From the NCBI GenBank assembly GCA_945788205.1, contig CALZLE010000157.1, forward strand, positions 1 through 6,322: 6,322 nucleotides of DNA, in the 5' to 3' direction. The notes below the pieces were generated by a model that saw only the letters and a program-made list of their open reading frames with translations, did not search any database and had not been told where the DNA came from. The stretch comes from an uncultured Desulfuromonadales bacterium (GTDB lineage Bacteria; Desulfobacterota; Desulfuromonadia; Desulfuromonadales; Geopsychrobacteraceae). Position 1 is the stretch's first letter, and each line of letters opens with the position of its first letter. The translations under genes were made by a program, and so were the position numbers. Of the stretch, positions 1 through 6,322 are shown piece by piece.

Positions 1-1325
1 ATTGCGGCTTGAGCGAGATATCGACCGACAGCCGCAATATGGCCCCTGGCGCGCTTTTTGTTCCACTTCGCGGCGAGCGCTTTGATGGTCACGACTACAT
101 CAGTCAGGCAGTTAAAAATGGTGCTGCCGCCTGCCTCAGTGAAGAGGTCATCGAGGGCTTGAGTGTCCCGGTTATCCGCGTGGAAAACACCTTGCAGGCC
201 CTTGGCGATCTGGCCGCCGCCTACCGTTTACAGTTGAACGGACCGTTGGTGGCAATTACCGGCTCAGCGGGTAAAACCACCACCAAAGAGATGCTCGCAG
301 CAATCCTCGAACTGGTCGGTCCTGGTTTGAAGACCGCTGGAAATTTTAACAACCTGATCGGTTTGCCCCTGACCGTTTTTCGCATGCAGCCCGAGCACCA
401 ATGGGCTGTGTTGGAAATGGGCACTAGCAGTCTGGGCGAGATTGAGCGTTTGACCGAGATTGCACAGCCGACAGTTGGACTGATTACCAATATTGGTCAG
501 GCGCACTTGGAAACCTTGCATGGGCTGGATGGTGTGTCGCGAGCCAAAGGTGAATTGTACGCTGGCTTGCAGGGTGGCAGCGCCATTGTCAATCTGGACG
601 ATAGCCGGGTTGCCAGACTGCCAGTTGCCAACGGTGTTTACCGAATGACTTACGGCGTGTCCGCAGATGCTCAGGTTCGCGCGGAAAACATTGTGGTGAC
701 GGACGAGAGTCTCAGTTTTGACCTGTTGTTCGAAGGGCAACGGCAAAAAATCGAACTGGCTGCTGCTGGTCAGCATAACGTCTCCAATGCGTTAGCGGCT
801 GCCTCTGCGGCTTTGGTTTTGAAAGTCTCGCTGGAAAAAATTGCCGCTGGATTGAAAGCTTTCACTCCGGTGCAAGGAAGAATGAATCTGTTTCCGATGC
901 CTTGTGGCGGTTTGCTGCTCGACGACAGCTATAACGCAAATCCTCTTTCAGTGTCTGCCGCTCTCGATGTGCTGGCAAACACCAAGGGGCAGGGTCGCCG
1001 TGTTGCTGTACTGGGTGACATGCTCGAGTTGGGCGAAGGTGCGGCGCAGATGCATGCTGATATTGGCAAGCAGGCTGGTGGGATTGTTGATTTGCTGGTC
1101 GGTGTTGGTGGTTTTGCCACAGATATCACGACTGGTTCCGGGTTGAAGGCAGAGCAGATCGTGACTTTGCCGGATGTTGATGCCGCCATCAGTTATCTGC
1201 AGGAGCAACAGCGGCCAGGCGACCGGATTCTGGTCAAAGGGTCGCGCGGTGTGAAACTGGATCGACTGGCTGACGCTCTGCGTGGTGCCGGCGAAGAATT
1301 GCCCAACGGGCAGCAAGGGAGCTGA
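1..1325 (+). CDS. murF: MurF, UDP-MurNAc-tripeptide:D-Ala-D-Ala ligase (5' partial)
   Basis: Cytoplasmic Mur ligase that uses ATP to join D-Ala-D-Ala to UDP-MurNAc-tripeptide, the last soluble step before lipid I. The reading frame is already open at base 3 (Cys-Gly-Leu-Ser...). The TTG at 9 aligns with an internal Leu, so the gene begins upstream; roughly 20-25 residues are missing compared with the usual 450-460. Numbering from that TTG: STDSR and the LRGERFDGHD block of the N-terminal UDP-binding domain at 5-29; ATP P-loop GSAGKTTTKEM at 85-95; NFNNLIGLPLTV at 112-123; EMGTSSLGEI at 136-145; NIGQAHLE at 161-168; the probable carbamylated Lys at about 180 in AKGELY; GQHNVSNALAA at 254-264; DDSYNANP at 305-312, a MurF hallmark; LGDMLELG at 335-342; KGSRG at 410-414. 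All three Mur domains are present. It ends with TGA 3 bases before mraY. MurE or MurC are ruled out by the DDSYNANP and KGSR motifs. Confidence 0.97.
   Translation, partial: CGLSEISTDSRNMAPGALFVPLRGERFDGHDYISQAVKNGAAACLSEEVIEGLSVPVIRVENTLQALGDLAAAYRLQLNGPLVAITGSAGKTTTKEMLAAILELVGPGLKTAGNFNNLIGLPLTVFRMQPEHQWAVLEMGTSSLGEIERLTEIAQPTVGLITNIGQAHLETLHGLDGVSRAKGELYAGLQGGSAIVNLDDSRVARLPVANGVYRMTYGVSADAQVRAENIVVTDESLSFDLLFEGQRQKIELAAAGQHNVSNALAAASAALVLKVSLEKIAAGLKAFTPVQGRMNLFPMPCGGLLLDDSYNANPLSVSAALDVLANTKGQGRRVAVLGDMLELGEGAAQMHADIGKQAGGIVDLLVGVGGFATDITTGSGLKAEQIVTLPDVDAAISYLQEQQRPGDRILVKGSRGVKLDRLADALRGAGEELPNGQQGS
1315..1321 (+). promoter_or_regulatory. Shine-Dalgarno site fixing the GTG start of mraY
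   Basis: AAGGGAG lies in the last codons of murF and ends 7 bases before the GTG at 1329. It supports a GTG start for mraY. Starting there gives the expected MraY N-terminus and a normal length of 358 residues. This is seen in the sequence; use of the site is inferred. Confidence 0.75.
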
Positions 1326-1328
1326 CAG

Positions 1329-2405
1329 GTGCTTTATCATCTCTTATACCCGCTTCATACTGAATTCTCGGTGTTGTACGTTTTTCGTTTCATCACCTTC
1401 AGAACGATTTACGCCACCATTACTGCGCTGCTGATTGCCTTTATTCTCGGTCCCTGGCTGATCGATAAGTTGCAGAAAATGCAGATCGGTCAGACGATTC
1501 GTAAGGTCGGTCCCGAATCCCATTTTGTTAAAGAGGGCACGCCGACCATGGGAGGGGCACTGATACTTTGCGCCATCATCATCCCGACTTTGCTGTGGGC
1601 CGATCTGAGCAACCTGTTTATCTGGGTGACTCTGATGGTAACGACCGGTTACGGGGCGATCGGCTTTGTTGATGATTATCTGAAGGTCGTGCGCAAAAAC
1701 AGTGATGGTATCTCGGCTCGGCAGAAAATGTTCTGGCAGATTCTGATCGCACTGATTGCAGCGTTTCTGCTTTACAACAGCGTTGGTTTCGACACCCGTC
1801 TGAGTCTGCCGTTTTTCAAAAACGCGCAACCCGATATCGGAATTTTCTACATTCCCTTTGCGGTGCTGGTAATGGTCGGGGCGAGTAACGCGGTCAACCT
1901 GACCGATGGTCTCGACGGCCTGGCGATCGGGCCGATGATTATCGCGGCGGCGACATTTCTGCTGCTTGCATACCTTGCCGGTAATGCCAAGCTGGCCGGT
2001 TATCTGCAGATTACAGGTATTCAGGGCGCTGGTGAGCTGTCGGTACTTTGCGGGGCGATGGTCGGTGCGGGGCTTGGTTTTCTGTGGTTTAACAGTTATC
2101 CGGCTCAGGTTTTTATGGGTGATGTCGGCAGCCTATCCCTCGGGGGGTCACTCGGGACGATTGCTGTTATTACGAAGAACGAAATCGTACTGGTCATTAT
2201 CGGCGGTATTTTTGTGGTTGAAGCACTTTCGGTGATTGTGCAGGTGATCTCCTTCCGTTACTGGGGGAAGCGGGTCTTCCGCATGGCGCCGATCCATCAT
2301 CATTTTGAACTTAAGGGCTGGCCGGAACCGAAGATTATTGTTCGTTTCTGGATTATCAGCATTATTCTGGCTCTTATCGGACTCTCGACACTGAAACTGA
2401 GATGA
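1329..2405 (+). CDS. mraY: MraY, phospho-MurNAc-pentapeptide transferase (lipid I synthase)
   Basis: Integral inner-membrane enzyme that moves phospho-MurNAc-pentapeptide from UDP to undecaprenyl phosphate, giving lipid I and UMP. It is 358 residues long, normal for the family, and has about ten hydrophobic segments (roughly 23-41, 74-91, 97-114, 134-150, 171-188, 198-217, 237-255, 265-281, 286-308, 338-356). Family motifs: GPESHF..KEGTPTMGG at 61-76; the Asp pair D115-D116 in GFVDDYLK; NLTDGLDG at 190-197; FMGDVGS with D265; APIHHHFELKGWPE at 320-333. The three aspartates match the Mg-binding/catalytic set known for MraY, and the HHH loop separates it from WecA-type relatives. The GTG start is preceded by a good Shine-Dalgarno site and lies 3 bases after murF. 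The stop TGA overlaps the murD ATG (ATGA), which implies translational coupling. Confidence 0.98.
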   Translation: MLYHLLYPLHTEFSVLYVFRFITFRTIYATITALLIAFILGPWLIDKLQKMQIGQTIRKVGPESHFVKEGTPTMGGALILCAIIIPTLLWADLSNLFIWVTLMVTTGYGAIGFVDDYLKVVRKNSDGISARQKMFWQILIALIAAFLLYNSVGFDTRLSLPFFKNAQPDIGIFYIPFAVLVMVGASNAVNLTDGLDGLAIGPMIIAAATFLLLAYLAGNAKLAGYLQITGIQGAGELSVLCGAMVGAGLGFLWFNSYPAQVFMGDVGSLSLGGSLGTIAVITKNEIVLVIIGGIFVVEALSVIVQVISFRYWGKRVFRMAPIHHHFELKGWPEPKIIVRFWIISIILALIGLSTLKLR

Positions 2406-3763
2406 AACAAGACTTTAGCGGACAAAGAGTTGTAGTGATTGGGGCAGGCCTGAGCGGGCAGGCCCTGGTGCGCTATTTGCTGTCACGTGGGGCAACGGTT
2501 GCTCTGTCCGATCAGCGGCAACGCAGTCAAATTGCTGGCTTGGAAAGCCTCGCCGATCTGCCTATCCGTTTCGATCTGGGGGGACATGATCTGCAGCTGT
2601 TCGAGCAGGCTGACCTGATCGCTGTTAGCCCTGGAGTGCCGCTCGATTGTCCGCCGCTTAAGTTGGCAGCGTCCTGCAATATCCCGCTACTCGGCGAAGT
2701 TGAAATTGCTGCCGCTGAAATTGATGCACCGATTATCGGTATTACCGGAACCAACGGGAAATCGACTACCACCAGCCTAATCGGTGAGATCATGCGGGCT
2801 TGGGGCAAACAGGTGTTTGTTGGTGGCAATATCGGCACCCCGCTGGTAGAAGCCTGCGAGAGCAACTACGACATTCTGGCTGTGGAGCTCTCTTCGTTCC
2901 AGCTGGAGACGATCAAAAAATTTCATCCACGCTTCGGTCTGTTGCTCAATTTAAGCTCCGATCATTTGGATCGCTATCCTGATCTGCACAGTTACTATCT
3001 GGCTAAGCTGAAACTGTTTCACAATATGGATGCAGGCGATTTTGCCATCCTCAATGCTGATGATCCTGAAGTTTGCCGACTTGCCGAGGGGATTAAGGCG
3101 ACCAAGGTTTGGTTCTCGGCAAAGGGGCAGTCAGTGCAAGGCCTGGTTAGGGAAAGCGACACTCTCTTCTGGAACTGGAATGGTGCCAGCAACAAGCTGC
3201 CACTCGCCAAGCTACAGCTTTCGGGTGAGCACAATGTAGAAAACGCGATGGCCGCTCTTATCCCGGCATTGCTGCAGGGCTGCGACGCTGAACTGGCTTG
3301 GGATGCAGTCTGTGGTTTCAACGGACTTGAGCACCGCATGCAGCTGGTTCGTTGTCTCAACGGAGTTAATTGGTACAACGATTCAAAGGGGACTAATGTC
3401 GGTAGTGTGGTTAAGAGCCTGTCTGGTTTGCAGGCACCGGTAACTCTCATTGCCGGAGGAAAAGACAAAGGTGGAGAGTACACACCGTTGCGGCCGTTAG
3501 TGGAGGAGAAGGTTGACAACCTGATTCTGATCGGTGAAGCCGCAGCGCGCATGGCAAGTGAACTATCCGGAACCAGTGAAATTCGCTTGGCTGCAACTCT
3601 GGACGCTGCCATCGAACAAGCTTATGAAGTCACTCCGACTGGCGGAACCGTCTTGTTGTCGCCAGCTTGCTCCAGCTTTGACATGTTTGAAAACTATGCT
3701 GTGCGCGGACAGGAGTTCGCTCGACTGGTGCAGCAGTTGCCCGCGGAAGGAGAGGTGAGATGA
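2402..3763 (+). CDS. murD: MurD, UDP-MurNAc-L-alanine:D-glutamate ligase
   Basis: Cytoplasmic ATP-dependent ligase that adds D-Glu to UDP-MurNAc-L-Ala, the second step of the peptide stem. It has 453 residues, close to the usual length. Domains: N-terminal Rossmann-like UDP-binding part with GAGLSG at 14-19 and SPGVP at 76-80; central ATPase with P-loop GTNGKSTT at 116-123, GGNIGTP at 141-147, ELSSFQLE at 162-169 and NLSSDHLDRY at 183-192; K202 in AKLKLF is the likely carbamylated Lys (equivalent to E. coli K198); GEHNVENAMAA at 275-285. The C-terminal domain shows GLEHRMQ at 308-314, NDSKGTN at 326-332, GGKDKG at 352-357 and LSPACSSFDMF at 419-429. SSFQLE and SPACSSFDMF are MurD signatures. 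The start overlaps the mraY stop by four bases. The bases upstream (ctgaaactgag) hold no clear Shine-Dalgarno site, so initiation probably depends on ribosomes finishing mraY. Confidence 0.98.
   Translation: MKQDFSGQRVVVIGAGLSGQALVRYLLSRGATVALSDQRQRSQIAGLESLADLPIRFDLGGHDLQLFEQADLIAVSPGVPLDCPPLKLAASCNIPLLGEVEIAAAEIDAPIIGITGTNGKSTTTSLIGEIMRAWGKQVFVGGNIGTPLVEACESNYDILAVELSSFQLETIKKFHPRFGLLLNLSSDHLDRYPDLHSYYLAKLKLFHNMDAGDFAILNADDPEVCRLAEGIKATKVWFSAKGQSVQGLVRESDTLFWNWNGASNKLPLAKLQLSGEHNVENAMAALIPALLQGCDAELAWDAVCGFNGLEHRMQLVRCLNGVNWYNDSKGTNVGSVVKSLSGLQAPVTLIAGGKDKGGEYTPLRPLVEEKVDNLILIGEAAARMASELSGTSEIRLAATLDAAIEQAYEVTPTGGTVLLSPACSSFDMFENYAVRGQEFARLVQQLPAEGEVR
3747..3752 (+). promoter_or_regulatory. 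Shine-Dalgarno site for ftsW
   Basis: AAGGAG inside the end of murD ends 7 bases before the ftsW ATG at 3760. A second purine-rich match, GAGGTG at 3752-3757, is too close to the start to be the main site. The strong AAGGAG contrasts with the poor site before murD. Confidence 0.75.
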
Positions 3764-4863
3764 CCTTCCAGCGCAATGTTGATACCACGGTTCTGTTGTT
3801 GGCGGTCGCTCTGACCTGTATCGGTGTGGTGATGGTCTACTCATCGTCGGCAATCATGGCGGCAGAACGTTTTAACGACGGTTTTTATTTTATCAAGCGG
3901 CAGCTGGTTTATGTGCTGGTTGGATTTGCGTTGATGGCCGGGGCGACCTATTTCAATTATCAGAACTGGCGCAAGTTGGCGGTTATTACCCTGATCGGAA
4001 GCATCGTCTTGCTGGCACTGCTGTTTGTTCCTGGTCTCGGGTTGCGGGTTGGTGGTGCATTGCGCTGGTTGAGACTGCCAGGTTTCAACCTGCAACCAGC
4101 AGAGCTGGTCAAGCTGGGTTTAGTCCTCTACCTGGCGCACTCGTTGACGCGAAAAAAAGAGATGGTTCGTTCATTTGCCAAGGGTTACCTGCCTTACATG
4201 CTCGTGCTGGGAGTTTTGCTGCTGTTGCTGTTGAAGCAGCCAGATCTTGGCAGCGCGATGATCATTGCAGGAGTTGCCTTGTCGATGTTGATTGTCGCTG
4301 GAGTCCGGTGGCTTTACATCCTTGTGACTCTGTTGATGTCGATGCCAGTGCTTTATTTTCTGGTGATGAATGTTGAATACCGGCGGCGCCGGATTTTAGC
4401 TTTTCTCGATCCGTGGGACGATCCCTTCGATACCGGATTTCAGATTATTCAGAGCATGGTTGCCTTTGGTAAGGGTGGGATTTTCGGTCAGGGTTTGGGG
4501 ATTGGGCAACAAAAGCTCTTCTACCTGCCGGAAGCACACACCGATTTTATTTTTTCGGTGATTGGCGAAGAGCTCGGACTGATCGGCGTACTTGTTGTCG
4601 CTGCTCTGTTCCTCCTCTTGATTTTGTGTGGGATCAGAATTGCTCTGCAATGTCAGGACCCTTTCGGTCGTAATCTGGCTTTCGGTTTAAGCCTGCTGCT
4701 TGGGCTGGAAGCTTTTGTAAATTTAGCCGTTTGTATGGGACTGCTGCCGACCAAGGGATTGGCGTTGCCGTTTATTTCGTACGGGGGAACCAGCCTGGTG
4801 GTCTGTCTGGTGGCGGTCGGTATTCTGCTCAATATCTCCACGGCAAAGGAGCAAAAACGATGA
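3760..4863 (+). CDS. ftsW: FtsW, SEDS-family septal peptidoglycan glycosyltransferase
   Basis: Polytopic inner-membrane protein of the SEDS (FtsW/RodA/SpoVE) family. It polymerises lipid II into glycan strands at the division site, working with a class B penicillin-binding protein (FtsI). It has 367 residues and about ten hydrophobic segments, with a long hydrophilic loop at about 205-268. Motifs: GGALRWL...NLQPAELVKL at 98-119; KQPDLGSAM at 159-167; FLDPWDDPFDTGFQIIQS at 215-232, running into a Gly-rich FGKGGIFGQGLG segment; LPEAHTDFIF at 256-265, where D262 matches the conserved Asp reported as essential in SEDS polymerases; GEELGLIG at 269-276; LPTKGLALPFISYGGTSL at 329-346. The sequence alone could suit RodA or SpoVE, but the position between murD and murG makes FtsW the best call. 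The ends overlap murD (ATGA at 3760) and murG (ATGA at 4860). An A7 run at 4152-4158 lies in frame as A AAA AAA (see findings). Confidence 0.96.
   Translation: MTFQRNVDTTVLLLAVALTCIGVVMVYSSSAIMAAERFNDGFYFIKRQLVYVLVGFALMAGATYFNYQNWRKLAVITLIGSIVLLALLFVPGLGLRVGGALRWLRLPGFNLQPAELVKLGLVLYLAHSLTRKKEMVRSFAKGYLPYMLVLGVLLLLLLKQPDLGSAMIIAGVALSMLIVAGVRWLYILVTLLMSMPVLYFLVMNVEYRRRRILAFLDPWDDPFDTGFQIIQSMVAFGKGGIFGQGLGIGQQKLFYLPEAHTDFIFSVIGEELGLIGVLVVAALFLLLILCGIRIALQCQDPFGRNLAFGLSLLLGLEAFVNLAVCMGLLPTKGLALPFISYGGTSLVVCLVAVGILLNISTAKEQKR
4845..4851 (+). promoter_or_regulatory. Shine-Dalgarno site deciding the murG start
   Basis: AAAGGAG inside the 3' end of ftsW ends 8 bases before the ATG at 4860. This site, together with the conserved N-terminus that follows, shows murG starts at 4860 and not at the in-frame ATG at 4731. 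Confidence 0.85.
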
Positions 4864-5951
4864 GGCTGCTCCTGGCCGGTGGCGGCACCGGCGGACATCT
4901 TTTCCCAGCCGTTGCCCTGGCGCAACGGTTGTTGCAGCAGGATGAAAATGCAGCAGTAAATTTTGTCGGCACGAAAAAGGGCTTGGAATTTCATCTGCTG
5001 CCGAAATTGGGTTTGCCATTGCAGACCGTGGCCATGGCTGGTGTCGTCGGACGTGGCTGGCGCGCCAAACTGGAGATGATTCCGAACCTGATGAAGAGCA
5101 TGGTGCAGGCAAGAGTGATTCTGAAGGATTTTGCTCCCGACCTGGTTATCGGTGTCGGTGGTTATGCTTCGGTTCCGGTTTTGTTGATGGCTAAGTTAAT
5201 GGGAATACCGTACCTGATCCATGAGCAGAATGCGATTCCCGGTCTGAGTAATAAGCTGCTTGGCCGCTGGGCAAAACGCATCTTTCTTTCCTTTGCCAAA
5301 GGCAACGAGGGTTTCGACCTGCGCAGAACATTGTTGACCGGTAACCCGTTACGTCCAGGCTTGGAGGCCGTCGAACAAACATTACCAGCGAAGGGGAAAC
5401 TCCTGATTTTCGGTGGTAGCCGAGGTGCACAGGCAATTAATCGAGCCGTAGTTGAAATGTTGCCGCTAATAAAAGGGTGGGCAAACTGCCCGCAGATTCT
5501 GCACCAAACCGGCGAGGCCGAGCTGGCTGAGGTTCGGCAAGCTTATGAAAACGCTGGTTTTGATCCGCAGCAGGTGGTGCCATTTATCGACGATATGGCA
5601 TCGGCTTACGCTGAGGCAAAACTGATTGTCTGTCGTGCTGGAGCAACCACTTTAGCAGAGCTGACAGTTTGTGGCCGTCCGGCAATCTTGATTCCCTTTC
5701 CCTATGCAGCCGGGGACCATCAGACTGCTAACGCGCGAATTTTGGAGGTTGCGGGTGCTGCAAAACTGTTACCGCAAGATACGTTAACTGCTGAGCTGCT
5801 GGCTGGGACAATCAAGGAATTGTTTTCTGACATGTCTGGTCTGCAGAGTATGGCCGAAAAAGGGAGAGCTTTGGGGCAACCGGGCGCAGCCGAATTGATC
5901 TTGAATGAGTGTCGCCGCATTATCGGCGCACCTCTGGTAGGGGCGGAATAA
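4860..5951 (+). CDS. murG: MurG, lipid II synthase (GlcNAc transferase)
   Basis: Peripheral inner-membrane GT-B glycosyltransferase that transfers GlcNAc from UDP-GlcNAc to lipid I, giving lipid II on the cytoplasmic face. It has 363 residues from the ATG at 4860, normal for MurG. Motifs: glycine loop GGGTGGHLFPA at 7-17, with the conserved His at 13; second glycine loop GVGGYASVP at 98-106; HEQNAIPGLSN at 121-131; GNPLR at 161-165; third glycine loop GGSRGAQAIN at 185-194, which opens the C-terminal UDP-GlcNAc domain; PFIDDMASAY at 241-250; RAGATTLAE at 259-267, with E267 matching the Glu that contacts the UDP ribose in known MurG structures; DHQTANA at 286-292. The frame is open upstream to an ATG at 4731, but those 43 extra residues overlap ftsW, look unlike any MurG N-terminus and lack a Shine-Dalgarno site. 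The start overlaps the ftsW stop as ATGA. The stop TAA abuts the murC ATG. Confidence 0.98.
   Translation: MRLLLAGGGTGGHLFPAVALAQRLLQQDENAAVNFVGTKKGLEFHLLPKLGLPLQTVAMAGVVGRGWRAKLEMIPNLMKSMVQARVILKDFAPDLVIGVGGYASVPVLLMAKLMGIPYLIHEQNAIPGLSNKLLGRWAKRIFLSFAKGNEGFDLRRTLLTGNPLRPGLEAVEQTLPAKGKLLIFGGSRGAQAINRAVVEMLPLIKGWANCPQILHQTGEAELAEVRQAYENAGFDPQQVVPFIDDMASAYAEAKLIVCRAGATTLAELTVCGRPAILIPFPYAAGDHQTANARILEVAGAAKLLPQDTLTAELLAGTIKELFSDMSGLQSMAEKGRALGQPGAAELILNECRRIIGAPLVGAE
5939..5943 (+). promoter_or_regulatory. Probable Shine-Dalgarno site for murC
   Basis: AGGGG at the end of murG lies 8 bases before the ATG at 5952. It is a moderate match, and spacing is normal. It supports 5952 as the murC start alongside the conserved protein N-terminus. 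Confidence 0.6.
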
Positions 5952-6322
5952 ATGTACGGACGAATCAAGAAAATACATTTTGTTGGCATCGGTGGTATCG
6001 GCATGAGTGGCATCGCCGAACTGTTGCTCAATCAGGGTTATCGGGTCTCCGGGTCCGACCTGCGCGAGAGTGACACCACTCGCCGTTTGGCAGAGCTGGG
6101 CGGTGAAATCATGATCGGGCACGCTGCCGAAAATATCACTGAGTGTGACGTTGTCGTGACCTCAACGGCGGTTAAGACAGATAACCCGGAAGTGGTCGAG
6201 GCAAACCGGCAGCATGTTGCGGTTATTCCGCGTGCCGAGATGCTGGCTGAGCTGATGCGCATGAAATACGGCATTGCCATCGCCGGAACCCACGGCAAAA
6301 CTACCACGACCAGTATGTTGTC
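5952..6322 (+). CDS. murC: MurC, UDP-MurNAc:L-alanine ligase (3' partial)
   Basis: Cytoplasmic ATP-dependent ligase that adds L-Ala to UDP-MurNAc, the first step of the peptide stem. Only 123 complete codons, about a quarter of the usual ~460 residues, lie in the window; the frame is open to the end. The translation begins MYGRIKKIHFVGIGGIGMSG. The Rossmann glycine loop GIGGIGMSGIAE is at 12-23, GSD at 34-36, STAVKTDNPE at 71-80, PRAEMLAELMR at 93-103, and the ATP P-loop AGTHGKTTTTSM at 111-122. The HGKTTT form of the P-loop and the STAVK..NPE block are typical of MurC; the related Mpl ligase is less likely given the dcw context. The ATG follows the murG TAA with no spacer, so translation is probably coupled. 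murB, ddl or ftsQ would be expected downstream in this type of cluster, but this cannot be seen here. Confidence 0.96.
   Translation, partial: MYGRIKKIHFVGIGGIGMSGIAELLLNQGYRVSGSDLRESDTTRRLAELGGEIMIGHAAENITECDVVVTSTAVKTDNPEVVEANRQHVAVIPRAEMLAELMRMKYGIAIAGTHGKTTTTSML

Noticed and set aside
9..11. TTG at 9 as the true start of murF
   Set aside because: The frame is open to the window edge, and the protein from here would lack the first ~20-25 residues of the MurF N-terminal domain. The Leu is internal.
264..776. 170-codon open frame on the - strand inside murF
   Set aside because: It lies wholly opposite a motif-rich murF coding region. Its translation shows no family motif or domain-like pattern, and it has no gene context on that strand. 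Long antisense frames are common opposite genes of this composition.
1344..1829. 161-codon open frame on the - strand inside mraY
   Set aside because: Its translation is the antisense of MraY membrane segments and is rich in Gln, Asp and Arg as expected from that. No motif or independent gene context supports it.
3513..3541. Perfect TTGACA as a possible internal promoter in murD
   Set aside because: At the usual 17-base spacing the -10 position reads GAAGCC, far from TATAAT. It is within coding sequence.
3019..3612. 197-codon open frame on the - strand inside murD
   Set aside because: It is opposite conserved MurD motifs, and its Ser/Pro/Leu/Arg-rich translation is typical of an antisense reading of coding DNA. 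No recognisable domain.
3678..3700. TTGACA followed by TATGCT near the end of murD, upstream of ftsW
   Set aside because: The gap between the two hexamers is only 11 bases, too short for a sigma-70-type promoter, and the bases encode the conserved SSFDMFENYA segment of MurD.
1..6322. A hidden novel system, mobile element, CRISPR array or RNA gene
   Set aside because: Both strands are accounted for by six canonical, motif-complete dcw genes with no gap above 3 bases. No direct-repeat arrays, insertion-sequence ends, tRNA-like folds or foreign-looking segment were seen.

Overview
The window is a stretch of a bacterial division and cell wall (dcw) cluster. Six genes lie head to tail on the + strand: murF (5' end cut off), mraY, murD, ftsW, murG and murC (3' end cut off). 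Every gene is identified from family-specific motifs, and no other gene is supported on either strand. The order, compact packing, mid-range GC content (judged by eye) and protein style fit a Gram-negative bacterium. The MraY N-terminus (MLYHLLYPLH, then an ITFRTIYA-like segment) resembles, from memory, that of Desulfuromonadales/Geobacter-type bacteria (Desulfobacterota), and the gene order matches that group. This placement is tentative because no search could be run.

Layout: murF occupies 1-1325. After 3 bases comes mraY (1329-2405), which starts with GTG behind a clear Shine-Dalgarno (SD) sequence. mraY/murD, murD/ftsW and ftsW/murG each overlap by four bases in an ATGA stop/start arrangement. 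The murG TAA is followed directly by the murC ATG, with no base between. No intergenic space exceeds 3 bases, so there is no room for an intergenic promoter or terminator. The genes are almost certainly co-transcribed from a promoter upstream of the window.

How the genes work together: MurC, MurD and MurF are paralogous ATP-dependent Mur ligases. They add L-Ala, D-Glu and D-Ala-D-Ala respectively to the UDP-MurNAc precursor; MurE, which acts between MurD and MurF, would be expected just upstream. MraY transfers the phospho-MurNAc-pentapeptide to undecaprenyl phosphate to give lipid I, and MurG adds GlcNAc to give lipid II. FtsW, a SEDS-family membrane glycosyltransferase, polymerises lipid II at the septum with a partner penicillin-binding protein. 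The window therefore covers most of lipid II synthesis and its use in division.

Two start/boundary points matter for annotation. The murG frame stays open upstream to an in-frame ATG at 4731, but the true start is 4860. murC runs off the end of the window without a stop but is unmistakable. I see no mobile element, CRISPR array, RNA gene or sign of a new system; this is an ordinary housekeeping region. The findings are small points about expression and annotation.
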